A stretch of 10,558 bases of DNA from Natrialbaceae archaeon (GCA_003552885.1 PUPA01000210.1:1-10558), one strand, 5' to 3'; shown: positions 1-6,627, counted from the stretch's first letter. Notes: generated by a model from the sequence alone, not told the origin. Translations and numbers: made by a program.

Positions 1-495
1 GCTCACGCTCGTGACCGCCGCGGCGACGGGGTCGACGACGCTGGTCGCGTCGTACCGACCGCCGATCCCGACCTCGAGGACGGCGACGTCGACGTCCTCC
101 CGGCCGAAGTGCCACAGCGCCAGCGCGGTGAACGCCTCGAAGAAGGTTGGCGCTTCGCCCTCGGTGGCCCGGTCGACGACGAAGGGCCAGGCAGCCTCGA
201 CGAACCGGACGACCTCCCGTTTCGGGATCTTCCGGCCCCCGACGCGGATCCGTTCGCGGACGTCGTTGAGATCCGGGGAGGTGTAGAGGCCGACCTCGAG
301 GCCCGCCTCCCGGAGGATTCGCTCTAGGACGGCGGCCGTACTCCCCTTGCCGTTCGAGCCCGCGATCTGTACCGCGGGCACCCCCTCGTGTGGATCGCCT
401 ACGGCCGCGAGCAGGGCGGCCGTCGTCCCCGTCCCCATCTTCGGACGGAGCCGCCTGAGCCGGTCCAGGCGCCCCAGTGCCTCGTGGTACTCCAT
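1..495 (-). CDS. folC: Folylpolyglutamate synthase (FolC), 5' part, C-terminus beyond left edge
   Basis: This is the N-terminal 165 codons of a Mur-ligase-fold enzyme that adds glutamates to folate (tetrahydrofolate + Glu + ATP) in the cytoplasm. Reading back from the ATG at 495-493 gives MEYHEALGRLDRL-like family sequence, then the ATP-binding loop GSNGKGSTAA (near residues 46-55), the segment LYTSPDLNDVRERIRV, the FFEAFTALALWHF helix and the EVGIGGRYDATSVV motif, all in the order expected of FolC. The start is supported by a TATA-like box 26 bases upstream, implying a leaderless transcript. In haloarchaea such as Haloferax volcanii, FolC is often fused to dihydropteroate synthase (FolP). 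Whether that holds here cannot be seen, because the gene leaves the window. It is divergent from the MttB-like gene with a 188-base spacer. Confidence 0.93.
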   Translation of the reverse strand, partial: MEYHEALGRLDRLRRLRPKMGTGTTAALLAAVGDPHEGVPAVQIAGSNGKGSTAAVLERILREAGLEVGLYTSPDLNDVRERIRVGGRKIPKREVVRFVEAAWPFVVDRATEGEAPTFFEAFTALALWHFGREDVDVAVLEVGIGGRYDATSVVDPVAAAVTSVS

Positions 496-497
496 GC

Positions 498-515
498 CGG
501 CGGCTTTCGCCGCCG
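498..515. repeat. Inverted repeat over the folC start region
   Basis: A perfect 7-base stem (CGGCGGC / GCCGCCG) with a TTTC loop lies between the folC TATA-like box and its start codon, over the expected transcription start. It could be an operator half-site pair. In GC-rich DNA a 7-base stem can also occur by chance. Confidence 0.35.
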
Positions 516-517
516 CG

Positions 518-524
518 AATAAAG
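518..524 (-). promoter_or_regulatory. TATA-like box of folC
   Basis: On the minus strand the sequence reads CTTTATT, the only AT-rich run in this part of the spacer. It is centred about 26 bases before the folC ATG, the spacing of haloarchaeal leaderless promoters. Confidence 0.65.
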
Positions 525-652
525 CTCCTGCCGTCGGCGACACGCCGGTCGCCGAACCACGACGGGTAGCGATCCGGACAGGTCGTGTCCACGCCGGGCC
601 GGCTCCGACCGAATCGACCGACCGCGCCGGCGTCCCCGCTGGCGGAACGAAC

Positions 653-658
653 CCTTAT
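653..658 (+). promoter_or_regulatory. TATA-like box of the MttB-like gene
   Basis: The sequence CTTATC sits in a small AT-rich patch centred about 28 bases before the ATG at 684. This supports that ATG over the upstream in-frame start at 585 and suggests a leaderless transcript. Confidence 0.6.
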
Positions 659-683
659 CTCGGGGGTGACGCTATGCCCACCC

Positions 684-2102
684 ATGTTCGACGCCGAGAC
701 GGTCGCCGGCCCGCCCCCCGGGCGGTCGGACGACGTCGTGGCGGCGATCCACGGGGCCTCGATGTACGTTCTCGAGGAGCTCGGGATCGAAGTCCGCCAC
801 GGCCGGGCCCGACGGCTCCTCGCGGAGGCCGGCGCGGCCGTCGGGGACGACGACGTGGTACGGGTACCGCGATCGATCGTCGCCGACGCCGTCGACAGCG
901 CCCCCTCGCGGTTCACCCTCCACGCACGCAACCCCGAGAACGACGTCGTCGTCGGCGACGGCCGCCCCGTCCGGGCACCCGGCTACGGCCCCGCCCACGT
1001 CCACACCCTCGAGGGGGAACGCCGGCGGGCGCGGCTGGCCGACTACGAGCGGCTGGTGAAACTCACCCAGCGCGAGGACGCGCTCACCTGCGTCGGCTAC
1101 CGCCTCTGTGAGCCGGCGGACGTCCCCGGCGAGCGTCGACACCTCGAGACGCTCCGACGGTCGCTCACACTCTCCGATAAGCCCGTGATGGCCTCGACGA
1201 CGGGGGCCACCCGCGCCCGGGAGTGTCTGGAGCTCGTCGGCATCGCCGTCGACGACCCCGACCTGCGTCGGCCGTACGTCGCCGGCCTCGTGAACACCGT
1301 GCCACCCCGGAGCACGGACGAGGCGATGCTCGCCGGCTTGCTCGCGTACGCCGACGCCGGCCAGCCGCCGGTGGTCACCTCGTTTACGATGGTCGGGGCC
1401 TCCGGTCCGCCGACGGTCGCCGGCTCGGTGGCCCAGGCGAACGCCGAGACGCTGCTGGGGGTGACGCTCACCCAGCTTGTCGAGCCGGGGACGCCGGTCG
1501 TCTACGGCCTCTCGTGTTCGCCCGTCGACGACCGCCACGGCTCGCTGTCGGTCGGCAGCCCGGAGTCGGCGCTGGCGGTCCCGCTCGCCGCCGAGCTGGG
1601 TCGCGCCTACGGGCTGCCGACCAGAAGCGGCGGCGGGCTCACCGACGCGAAGGCCGTCGACTACCAGGCCGGCTTCGAGTCGACGTTCCTCCAGGCGGTG
1701 ACGGCTTTCGGCGGCGTCGACTTCGTCCTCCACGCCGCGGGCGTCCTCGAGTCCTACGCGGCGGTCTCCCCCGAGAAGTTCGTCCTCGACTGTGAGACCG
1801 TCAGGTACCTCGACCGGTTCGCCGAGGGGGACGCCGTCGACGCGGACGCCCTCGACCCCGCGACGCTGGCCGCCACCGAGCCCGCGGGCCACTTCCTCGA
1901 GACGCCGACGGAGGGCTTTCACAGCCCCGCGGTCGTCGACAAACGATCACACGACGACTGGGCCGACGACGGCGCGGCCTCGACCCGCGAGCGGGCTCGC
2001 GGCCGCGTCGGGTCCCTCCTCGAGGGGTACGAGCGCCCGCCGATCGAGCCGGCCGTCGAGCGCGAGATCGAGGCCTACGTCGACCGCCGGGCCGGGGACT
2101 GA
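684..2102 (+). CDS. MttB/MtgB-family (non-pyrrolysine) corrinoid methyltransferase homologue
   Basis: This 472-residue protein belongs to the trimethylamine/glycine betaine methyltransferase superfamily (COG5598 type), cytoplasmic TIM-barrel enzymes that move a methyl group from a quaternary or tertiary amine to a corrinoid protein. Family landmarks are the N-terminal segment with VLEELGIEV (29-37), the APGYGPAHV strand (98-106), SFTMVGASGPPTVAGSVAQA (233-252), LTQLVEPGTPVVYG (262-275) and GGGLTDAKAVDYQAGFE (316-332). The frame has no internal stop, so it does not use an amber-encoded pyrrolysine as methanogen MttB does. That places it with the MtgB-like branch, whose substrates include glycine betaine but vary. 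The true substrate is unknown. No corrinoid protein or partner methyltransferase lies in the window. The ATG at 684 is chosen for its TATA spacing and because family similarity begins just after it. Confidence 0.88.
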   Translation: MFDAETVAGPPPGRSDDVVAAIHGASMYVLEELGIEVRHGRARRLLAEAGAAVGDDDVVRVPRSIVADAVDSAPSRFTLHARNPENDVVVGDGRPVRAPGYGPAHVHTLEGERRRARLADYERLVKLTQREDALTCVGYRLCEPADVPGERRHLETLRRSLTLSDKPVMASTTGATRARECLELVGIAVDDPDLRRPYVAGLVNTVPPRSTDEAMLAGLLAYADAGQPPVVTSFTMVGASGPPTVAGSVAQANAETLLGVTLTQLVEPGTPVVYGLSCSPVDDRHGSLSVGSPESALAVPLAAELGRAYGLPTRSGGGLTDAKAVDYQAGFESTFLQAVTAFGGVDFVLHAAGVLESYAAVSPEKFVLDCETVRYLDRFAEGDAVDADALDPATLAATEPAGHFLETPTEGFHSPAVVDKRSHDDWADDGAASTRERARGRVGSLLEGYERPPIEPAVEREIEAYVDRRAGD

Positions 2103-2209
2103 TTCGCCGACGGTCGTGTCTGCCGAGAACCGATTCGTCGACTGTCGGGCCGGGGACCGATTCGTCGACTGCCGGGCCGGGGACCGATTCGCCGACGGAC
2201 GTGCCGAGG
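2078..2209 (+). repeat. Tandem repeat derived from the 3' end of the MttB-like gene
   Basis: Two adjacent 27-base units (2132-2158 and 2159-2185), each starting GATTCGTCGACTG, differ at one position. They are flanked by a partial copy (2186-2209), a diverged 31-base copy (2101-2131), and the end of the coding sequence itself (2078-2100), which matches the unit at 21 of 23 positions. The array therefore begins inside the gene and spills past its TGA (2100-2102). The period is a multiple of three, but I see no reason to think the copies are translated. Replication slippage is the simplest origin. Confidence 0.85.
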
Positions 2210-2245
2210 TCGACCGCGCGCCGTCGTCCGCCCGCCGGTCGGCGA

Positions 2246-2258
2246 AACACGTCGTGTT
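2246..2258. promoter_or_regulatory. Operator-like palindrome upstream of fhs
   Basis: AACACG-T-CGTGTT is a perfect 6-base inverted repeat around one base. It lies a few bases upstream of the TATA-like box of fhs, where archaeal activators or repressors commonly bind. No regulator can be named from this sequence. Confidence 0.4.
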
Positions 2259-2265
2259 CGGGAAC

Positions 2266-2274
2266 GTATAGATA
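2266..2274 (+). promoter_or_regulatory. TATA-like box of fhs
   Basis: GTATAGATA lies inside a small inverted repeat (CGTAT-AG-ATACG, 2265-2276). Transcription would start near 2294-2297, giving a leader of about 20 bases. A second AT-rich stretch (TTGATAAC, 2283-2290) would instead give an almost leaderless transcript. The sequence alone does not decide between them. Confidence 0.5.
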
Positions 2275-2293
2275 CGCCAACATTGATAACCGC

Positions 2294-2312
2294 GTCCGGA
2301 AAACCACCGGAC
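2294..2312 (+). other. Possible leader hairpin immediately before fhs
   Basis: GTCCGG (2294-2299) and CCGGAC (2307-2312) form a perfect 6-base stem with a 7-base A-rich loop, ending 4 bases before the fhs ATG. If the upstream TATA box is used, the hairpin would occupy nearly the whole leader and could limit translation. If the downstream box is used, it would be DNA-level only. Confidence 0.4.
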
Positions 2313-2316
2313 ATCG

Positions 2317-4029
2317 ATGTCACCACCAGAGAGCGATACGTCGGTACCGACCGACTACGAGATCGCACAGGCCGCCGAGAAACGACCCATCACGGAGATA
2401 CTCGGACCGTACGGCCTCTCGGCCGACGACCTCGAGCTGTACGGGGAGTACAAAGCGAAGCTGACGACCGAGGCGATCGAGCGCGTCCGCGAGGAGGGCG
2501 ACGGCGAGGGAAAGCTCGTGCTCGTGACGGGGATGACGCCGACCCCGCTGGGCGAGGGGAAGACGGTCACCACGGTCGGGCTCGGCCAGGCGTTCAACCA
2601 CATCGGGAGAGACGCGTTGATCGCGATCCGCGAACCCTCCCTCGGCCCCGTCTTCGGGGTCAAAGGCGGCGCCGCCGGCGGTGGCTACTCACAGGTGCTC
2701 CCGATGGAGGACATCAACCTCCACTTCACGGGCGACCTCCACGCGCTCACCTCCGCGCACAACCTCATCTCCTCGATGCTCGACAACCACATCCGCCAGG
2801 ACGAAGCCCCCCGGATCGACCGGAAGGCAGTCGCCTGGAAGCGGGCGATCGACATGAACGACCGCGCGCTCCGGGAGACGGTCGTCGGCATGGGCGAGAC
2901 CGGCGGGGCCGTTCGGGAGGACGGCTTCCTGCTGACGGCCGCCTCGGAGCTCATGGCCGTCCTCTGTCTGTCCGAGGACCTCGCGGACTTGAAAGCGCGG
3001 GTCGGGCGCATGATCGTCGCCTACGACGAGGGCGGCGAGCCGGTCACCGTCGACGACATCGAGGCGACCGGCGCCGTCTCCCTGCTGTTGCGCGACGCGT
3101 TGAAACCGAACGTCGTCCAGACGATCGAGGGGACGCCCGCGTTCGTCCACGGCGGCCCGTTCGCGAACATCGCCCACGGGACGAACTCGCTCATCGCCGA
3201 CGACGTCGCCTCGAACCTCGCGGAGTATCTGATCACCGAGGCCGGCTTCGGCTCGGATCTGGGCGCCGAGAAGTTCATGAACATCGTCTGTCGGTTCGGG
3301 GGGATGGAGCCCGACGCGGTGACGATCGTCGCCTCCGTCCGCGCGCTGAAGTACCACGGCCAGGAGATGTGGCCCCCGGATCTCGAGGAGCTGAAAGCCG
3401 AGGACGTCGACGCCGTCTCCCGTGGCCTCGCGAACCTCGAGAAACACGTCCGGAACCTCCGGAAGTGGGGCGTACCCGTCGTCGTCGCGCTCAACCGGTT
3501 CCCGGGTGACACCGACGACGAGATCGCGACCGTCCTCGAGTACTGCCGGGAGGAACTCGACGTCAGGGTCGCCGAGTCGAACGTCTTCGGCGAGGGCGGG
3601 GCCGGCGGCGCCGAGCTGGCCGAGGAGATCGTCGCGGCCAGCGAGGAGCCCTCGGAGTTCGCGCCACTCTACGACGTCGAGGAGTCGATCGAGGAGAAAA
3701 TCGAGACGGTCGCGACGGAGGTCTACGGCGCCGACGGCGTCAACTACTCCGACGGGGCCCGCGAGGACATCGCGCGTCTCGAGTCGCTCGGGCTCGACGA
3801 CGTCCCGATCTGTCTCTCGAAGACGTTCCACTCGCTGAGCGACGACGCGAGCCTCAAAGGCGTCCCCGAGGGCTGGACCCTCGACGTCCGGGAGATCTAC
3901 CCATCCGCTGGCGCCGGCTTCCTCGTCGCGCTCACCGGCGACGTGCTCACCCTGCCGGGGCTGCCCGACGAGCCCGCCGCCGCCGGCATGGACATCGACC
4001 CCGACGGCACCATCTCCGGGCTGTTCTGA
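2317..4029 (+). CDS. fhs: Formate-tetrahydrofolate ligase (10-formyl-THF synthetase)
   Basis: This 570-residue cytoplasmic enzyme catalyses formate + tetrahydrofolate + ATP to 10-formyl-THF + ADP + Pi. Length and sequence fit the family over the full span. The P-loop TPLGEGKT is at 76-83, the first family signature GVKGGAAGGGY at 114-124, followed by EDINLHFTGDLHA (131-143), EGTPAFVHGGPFANIAHGTN (271-290), and NRFPGDTDDEI in the C-terminal part. The second signature region (VASVRALKYHGQ, 338-349) ends HGQ where the usual pattern is HGG, a small departure that need not affect function. A palindrome, TATA-like box and leader hairpin precede it. It converges on the formate dehydrogenase homologue, which would produce or consume its substrate formate. 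The product feeds purine synthesis or reduction to methylene-THF. Confidence 0.97.
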   Translation: MSPPESDTSVPTDYEIAQAAEKRPITEILGPYGLSADDLELYGEYKAKLTTEAIERVREEGDGEGKLVLVTGMTPTPLGEGKTVTTVGLGQAFNHIGRDALIAIREPSLGPVFGVKGGAAGGGYSQVLPMEDINLHFTGDLHALTSAHNLISSMLDNHIRQDEAPRIDRKAVAWKRAIDMNDRALRETVVGMGETGGAVREDGFLLTAASELMAVLCLSEDLADLKARVGRMIVAYDEGGEPVTVDDIEATGAVSLLLRDALKPNVVQTIEGTPAFVHGGPFANIAHGTNSLIADDVASNLAEYLITEAGFGSDLGAEKFMNIVCRFGGMEPDAVTIVASVRALKYHGQEMWPPDLEELKAEDVDAVSRGLANLEKHVRNLRKWGVPVVVALNRFPGDTDDEIATVLEYCREELDVRVAESNVFGEGGAGGAELAEEIVAASEEPSEFAPLYDVEESIEEKIETVATEVYGADGVNYSDGAREDIARLESLGLDDVPICLSKTFHSLSDDASLKGVPEGWTLDVREIYPSAGAGFLVALTGDVLTLPGLPDEPAAAGMDIDPDGTISGLF

Positions 4030-4042
4030 CCGCACCCGCCCG

Positions 4043-4047
4043 GAAAA
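4043..4047 (-). terminator. Possible T-tract terminator for the formate dehydrogenase transcript
   Basis: On the minus strand a GC-rich stretch ending ACGGCCGT runs into five Ts, about 200 bases after the formate dehydrogenase stop codon and just past the end of fhs on the other strand. Short T-tracts after GC-rich sequence are the usual archaeal intrinsic signal. This one is short, so the call is weak. Confidence 0.25.
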
Positions 4048-4157
4048 ACGGCCGTCCCGTCGATCCGGCCTCCGGCGTCGCAACGGGTATAACAGGCGTT
4101 ACCGAGAGGCAGCGTCCACGTCGCTTCCAGTCGAGGGTCTCGGGATCGGCGGCTGAC

Positions 4158-4231
4158 GGGTCGCGGGCGCGACCCCTGGGCGTGGTCGGCCGACGCCCGC
4201 TTCGAATCGCCGGCGGACGCCCGTGGCGTCC
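4158..4231. other. Two perfect hairpins in the convergent fhs / formate dehydrogenase spacer
   Basis: The 213-base spacer (4030-4242) holds no gene I can support. It contains GGGTCGC-GGGC-GCGACCC (4158-4175) and GGACGCC-CGT-GGCGTCC (4215-4231), each a perfect 7-base stem with a short loop. The second begins about 12 bases after the minus-strand stop. Neither is followed by a T-run, so they may be RNA 3'-end structures rather than classical terminators. A TATA-like GGGTATAAC (4084-4092) is also present with no gene behind it. Confidence 0.4.
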
Positions 4232-4242
4232 CAGGTGACCGG

Positions 4243-6345
4243 TCAGTCGTCCGCGGGCTCTGTGGGCTCGATGCCGACCTCGATCTCCGCGCTGGCGGCT
4301 TTGTACTCGGGGATCTTCGCCCGTTCGTCCAGCACGTCGTTGGTGAGTACGTTCGCAGAGGACGCAGCGAAGTGTGGAGTCGTCCAGATCACGCCCTCTT
4401 TGATGTCCTCGGTGACCTGGGCTTTGAGCTCGATCCGGCCGCGCGGGGAGGTGACTGCGACGTAGTCGCCGTCCTCGATGCCGTACCGCTCGGCGTCCGC
4501 GGGGTGGACGTCGACGAAGTTCTCTGGTTTCACGCGGTCGAGCGTCGGCGAGCGCGTGCTCATCGTCCCCGTGTTGTAGTGTTCTTCGAGCCGGGCGGTC
4601 GTGAGCACGAGCGGGTACTCCTCGCTCGGCGTCTCCTTTGGATCCTGGTGGCGCACGCCCTCGATGTGCCCGAGGCCGCTCTCGGTGTCGAACTCCTCGG
4701 CGTAGAGGTATAGATCGCCCTCGTCGCCCGGCTCGTAACACGGCCAGTGGATCCCCTCCTCGCCCAGCGTCTCGTAGGTCATCCCGTGGTAGATCGGACA
4801 CACCTGCCGGAGCTCCTCGAACACCGCCTCGGGATCGTCGAAGTCGAACCCCTCGCCGAACAGCCGCGTGCCGAGCTCGCTGACGATCTCGAGGTCGTGT
4901 TTCGTGTTCGGGTGGACCTTCTCGACGCCGCGCATCAGCTGCACTCGGCGGTCGGTGTTGGTGACGGTGCCGCCGCGTTCGGCCCACGTCGTCGCCGGTA
5001 AGATGACGTCGGCGAACTCCGCGGTCTCCGTCGGGAAGATGTCCTGGACGACCACGAACTCGAGTTGCTCGAATCGCTCGGCGACCCGGTTTGCGTCCGG
5101 CTCGGACATGATGGGGTTCTCGCCCATGATGTAGAGGCCGTGGACCGACTTCCCGGACTCGTGGGAGATCTCGACGTTCGTCAGGCCGGGCTCGTCGGGT
5201 ACCTCGAATCCCCAGACCTCCTCGACGGCCTCGCGGGCCTCGTCGTCGTCGACCAGCTGGTAGCCCGGGAGGACGTTCGGCATCGCGCCGACGTCACAGG
5301 TTCCCTGGACGTTGTTCTGGCCGCGCAGCGGGTTGACGCCGGTGCCGGGACGGCCGACGTTGCCCGTGATCAGCGCGAGGTTGATCTCGTTTTGGACGTT
5401 GTCGACGCCGCTCGTGTGCTGGCTCATCCCCATCCCGGTGAAGATGGTCGCGTTGTCGGCGTTCGCGTACGCCTCGGCGGCGCGTTCGATCTCCTCGAGC
5501 GGAACACCGCACTCCTCGGCCGCCGCCTCCTTGTCGAAGTCTTCGAGGGTCTCGACGAGGTGGGAAAAGCCCTCCGTTCGTTCCTCGACGAACTCGTGGT
5601 CGACCCAGTCGTTCTCGAGGATCGTCTTGATGACGACGTTGAGCAGGGCGATGTCGGTGCCCGGCTTCACCTGGAGGTGCTGGTGGCGGTCGGTCTCGTC
5701 GATCTTGAACGAGCGGGTGGTCTTGTTCGCGTGCGGGTCGACCTGGATGACGGTCGCCCCCTCGAGCACCGCCTGCCGGAAGTACTGGCTGTTGGCGATC
5801 GGGTGCTGTTCGGCCGGGTTCGCGCCGTGAATCCAGAGCACGTCGGCGTCCTCGCGGAGGTCCTGCATGCTGTTGGTCATCGCGCCGGCGCCCAGGCTGG
5901 TCCGCAGCGCCCAGACCGTCGAGGCGTGACACATCCGGGTGCAGTTGTCGACGTTGTTCGTCCCGTACCGGCGGGCGAGCTTCTGGAGGAGGTAGTTCTC
6001 CTCGTTCATCGTCTTCGAGGAGCCATAAAAGCCCATGGCGTCGGGGCCGTACTCCTCGCGGATGCGCTCCAGCTCGGAGACGATCAGCTCGTAGGCCTCC
6101 TCCCAGCTGGCCTCGCGGAGTTCGCCGTCGTCCTCGCGGATCAGCGGGTCGGTGAGTCGATCCTCGTGGTCGACGACCTCGGTCGCCGCGCCACCTTTGA
6201 TGCAGATGCGGCCCTCGTTGACTGGGGCCTCCCCCCAGGGCATGAACCGGACGTCGCCCGGCTCGGCGCCCTGGCTGACTTTGATGCCACAGCCGACCCC
6301 ACAGTACGGACAGATCGTCTCGACCGTCTCTCGCTCACTCGACAT
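4243..6345 (-). CDS. Formate dehydrogenase catalytic (alpha) subunit homologue, molybdopterin oxidoreductase
   Basis: This 700-residue protein of the DMSO-reductase superfamily would interconvert formate and CO2 at a Mo or W bis-pterin site. The N-terminal [4Fe-4S] domain has Cys12, Cys15, Cys19 (CPYCGVGC) and Cys48 (GRICIKGG). The active-site segment NVDNCTRMCHAST places Cys139 where Escherichia coli FdhF has selenocysteine, followed by His140. GVNPLRGQNNVQG (336-348) is highly typical of formate dehydrogenases and separates it from nitrate reductases. The pterin-binding C-terminal domain starts near 575 (LTTARLEEHYNTGTMS). There is no Tat signal or N-terminal ferredoxin extension, so it is probably cytoplasmic. 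No beta or gamma subunit is adjacent, leaving its electron partner unknown. The start at 6345 is supported by a GGAGG ribosome site. Another substrate cannot be fully excluded. Confidence 0.9.
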   Translation of the reverse strand: MSSERETVETICPYCGVGCGIKVSQGAEPGDVRFMPWGEAPVNEGRICIKGGAATEVVDHEDRLTDPLIREDDGELREASWEEAYELIVSELERIREEYGPDAMGFYGSSKTMNEENYLLQKLARRYGTNNVDNCTRMCHASTVWALRTSLGAGAMTNSMQDLREDADVLWIHGANPAEQHPIANSQYFRQAVLEGATVIQVDPHANKTTRSFKIDETDRHQHLQVKPGTDIALLNVVIKTILENDWVDHEFVEERTEGFSHLVETLEDFDKEAAAEECGVPLEEIERAAEAYANADNATIFTGMGMSQHTSGVDNVQNEINLALITGNVGRPGTGVNPLRGQNNVQGTCDVGAMPNVLPGYQLVDDDEAREAVEEVWGFEVPDEPGLTNVEISHESGKSVHGLYIMGENPIMSEPDANRVAERFEQLEFVVVQDIFPTETAEFADVILPATTWAERGGTVTNTDRRVQLMRGVEKVHPNTKHDLEIVSELGTRLFGEGFDFDDPEAVFEELRQVCPIYHGMTYETLGEEGIHWPCYEPGDEGDLYLYAEEFDTESGLGHIEGVRHQDPKETPSEEYPLVLTTARLEEHYNTGTMSTRSPTLDRVKPENFVDVHPADAERYGIEDGDYVAVTSPRGRIELKAQVTEDIKEGVIWTTPHFAASSANVLTNDVLDERAKIPEYKAASAEIEVGIEPTEPADD

Positions 6346-6352
6346 GACCGAC

Positions 6353-6357
6353 CCTCC
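6353..6357 (-). promoter_or_regulatory. Shine-Dalgarno site of the formate dehydrogenase gene
   Basis: GGAGG lies 7 bases before the ATG on the minus strand. This implies a leadered mRNA, unlike the apparently leaderless neighbours, and supports the chosen start. Confidence 0.6.
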
Positions 6358-6383
6358 GCCGTGTCACGCTCGTCCAGTGTTGG

Positions 6384-6419
6384 ATCATACGTCCGGAGGT
6401 ACGCGCTCGCGCCACATAA
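6384..6419 (-). promoter_or_regulatory. Candidate TATA boxes of the formate dehydrogenase gene
   Basis: Two AT-rich elements on the minus strand are plausible: TTATGT (6419-6414), giving a leader of about 45 bases, and CGTATGAT (6391-6384), giving about 16 bases. Both leave the GGAGG site within the mRNA. The first directly abuts the long inverted repeat at 6422-6471. Confidence 0.4.
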
Positions 6420-6421
6420 GC

Positions 6422-6471
6422 TCCCCCGGAGAGGCGCCTCGAGCCCTCTCGGAGGGGCGGTCTCCGGGGGA
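6422..6471. repeat. Long inverted repeat in the divergent formate dehydrogenase / AOR-like spacer
   Basis: TCCCCCGGAGA (6422-6432) and TCTCCGGGGGA (6461-6471) are a perfect 11-base inverted pair. Inside them GCGCCTC (6434-6440) pairs with GAGGGGC (6452-6458) with one mismatch, so the whole 50 bases can fold into one interrupted hairpin or cruciform. It sits beside the minus-strand TATA candidate and is much stronger than the other stems in this window. An operator or an untranslated-RNA structure are both possible. Confidence 0.7.
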
Positions 6472-6595
6472 CGATCCGACGGACACGCCGGCGCTACCCC
6501 CCGACGACGGCCCGTTGGTCCACGTGTTGACGGAGTTTCGATAGGACGTGGTTCGGCTCCGGCGCGTCGACTCCCACGCGTCGGGAGGGACCGAA

Positions 6596-6609
6596 ACCGT
6601 AGAAACGGT
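6596..6609 (+). promoter_or_regulatory. Promoter/operator candidate of the AOR-like gene
   Basis: ACCGT-AGAA-ACGGT is a 5-base inverted repeat with a 4-base centre. Its AT-richer middle is centred about 25 bases before the ATG at 6628. It is the only element near the expected TATA position, but is a poor TATA match, so the promoter may be weak or activator-dependent. Confidence 0.3.
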
Positions 6610-6627
6610 GGGGACGGAACGACAGCC

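Noticed and set aside
585..683. Upstream in-frame start (GTG) for the MttB-like gene
   Set aside because: The extra 33 residues cross the TATA-like box and have no resemblance to the family N-terminus.
672..1922. Long open frame on the minus strand opposite the MttB-like gene
   Set aside because: GC-rich haloarchaeal genes leave antisense frames open. The translation is Arg/Gly-rich without family features, while the plus strand gives a clear conserved protein.
684..2102. Pyrrolysine-containing MttB
   Set aside because: There is no in-frame TAG anywhere in the gene.
2101..2209. CRISPR array
   Set aside because: The repeats abut without unique spacers and derive from the neighbouring coding sequence.
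2294..2316. Tetrahydrofolate riboswitch before fhs
   Set aside because: The leader is about 20 bases, far too short for a known THF aptamer, and contains only a simple stem.
2689..4083. 464-codon open frame opposite fhs
   Set aside because: It is antisense to an unmistakable formate-THF ligase and its sequence shows no recognisable motif.
3947..4987. Open frame on the minus strand across the convergent spacer
   Set aside because: It overlaps the formate dehydrogenase gene in another frame and is Arg-rich. I see no promoter or family match.
5929..5931. Selenocysteine in the formate dehydrogenase
   Set aside because: The active-site codon encodes cysteine (TGT, Cys139) and no in-frame TGA occurs before the end.
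5065..6627. 521-codon upstream extension of the AOR-like frame
   Set aside because: Most of it lies opposite the formate dehydrogenase gene and the rest in the spacer. AOR proteins begin with the segment found at 6628.
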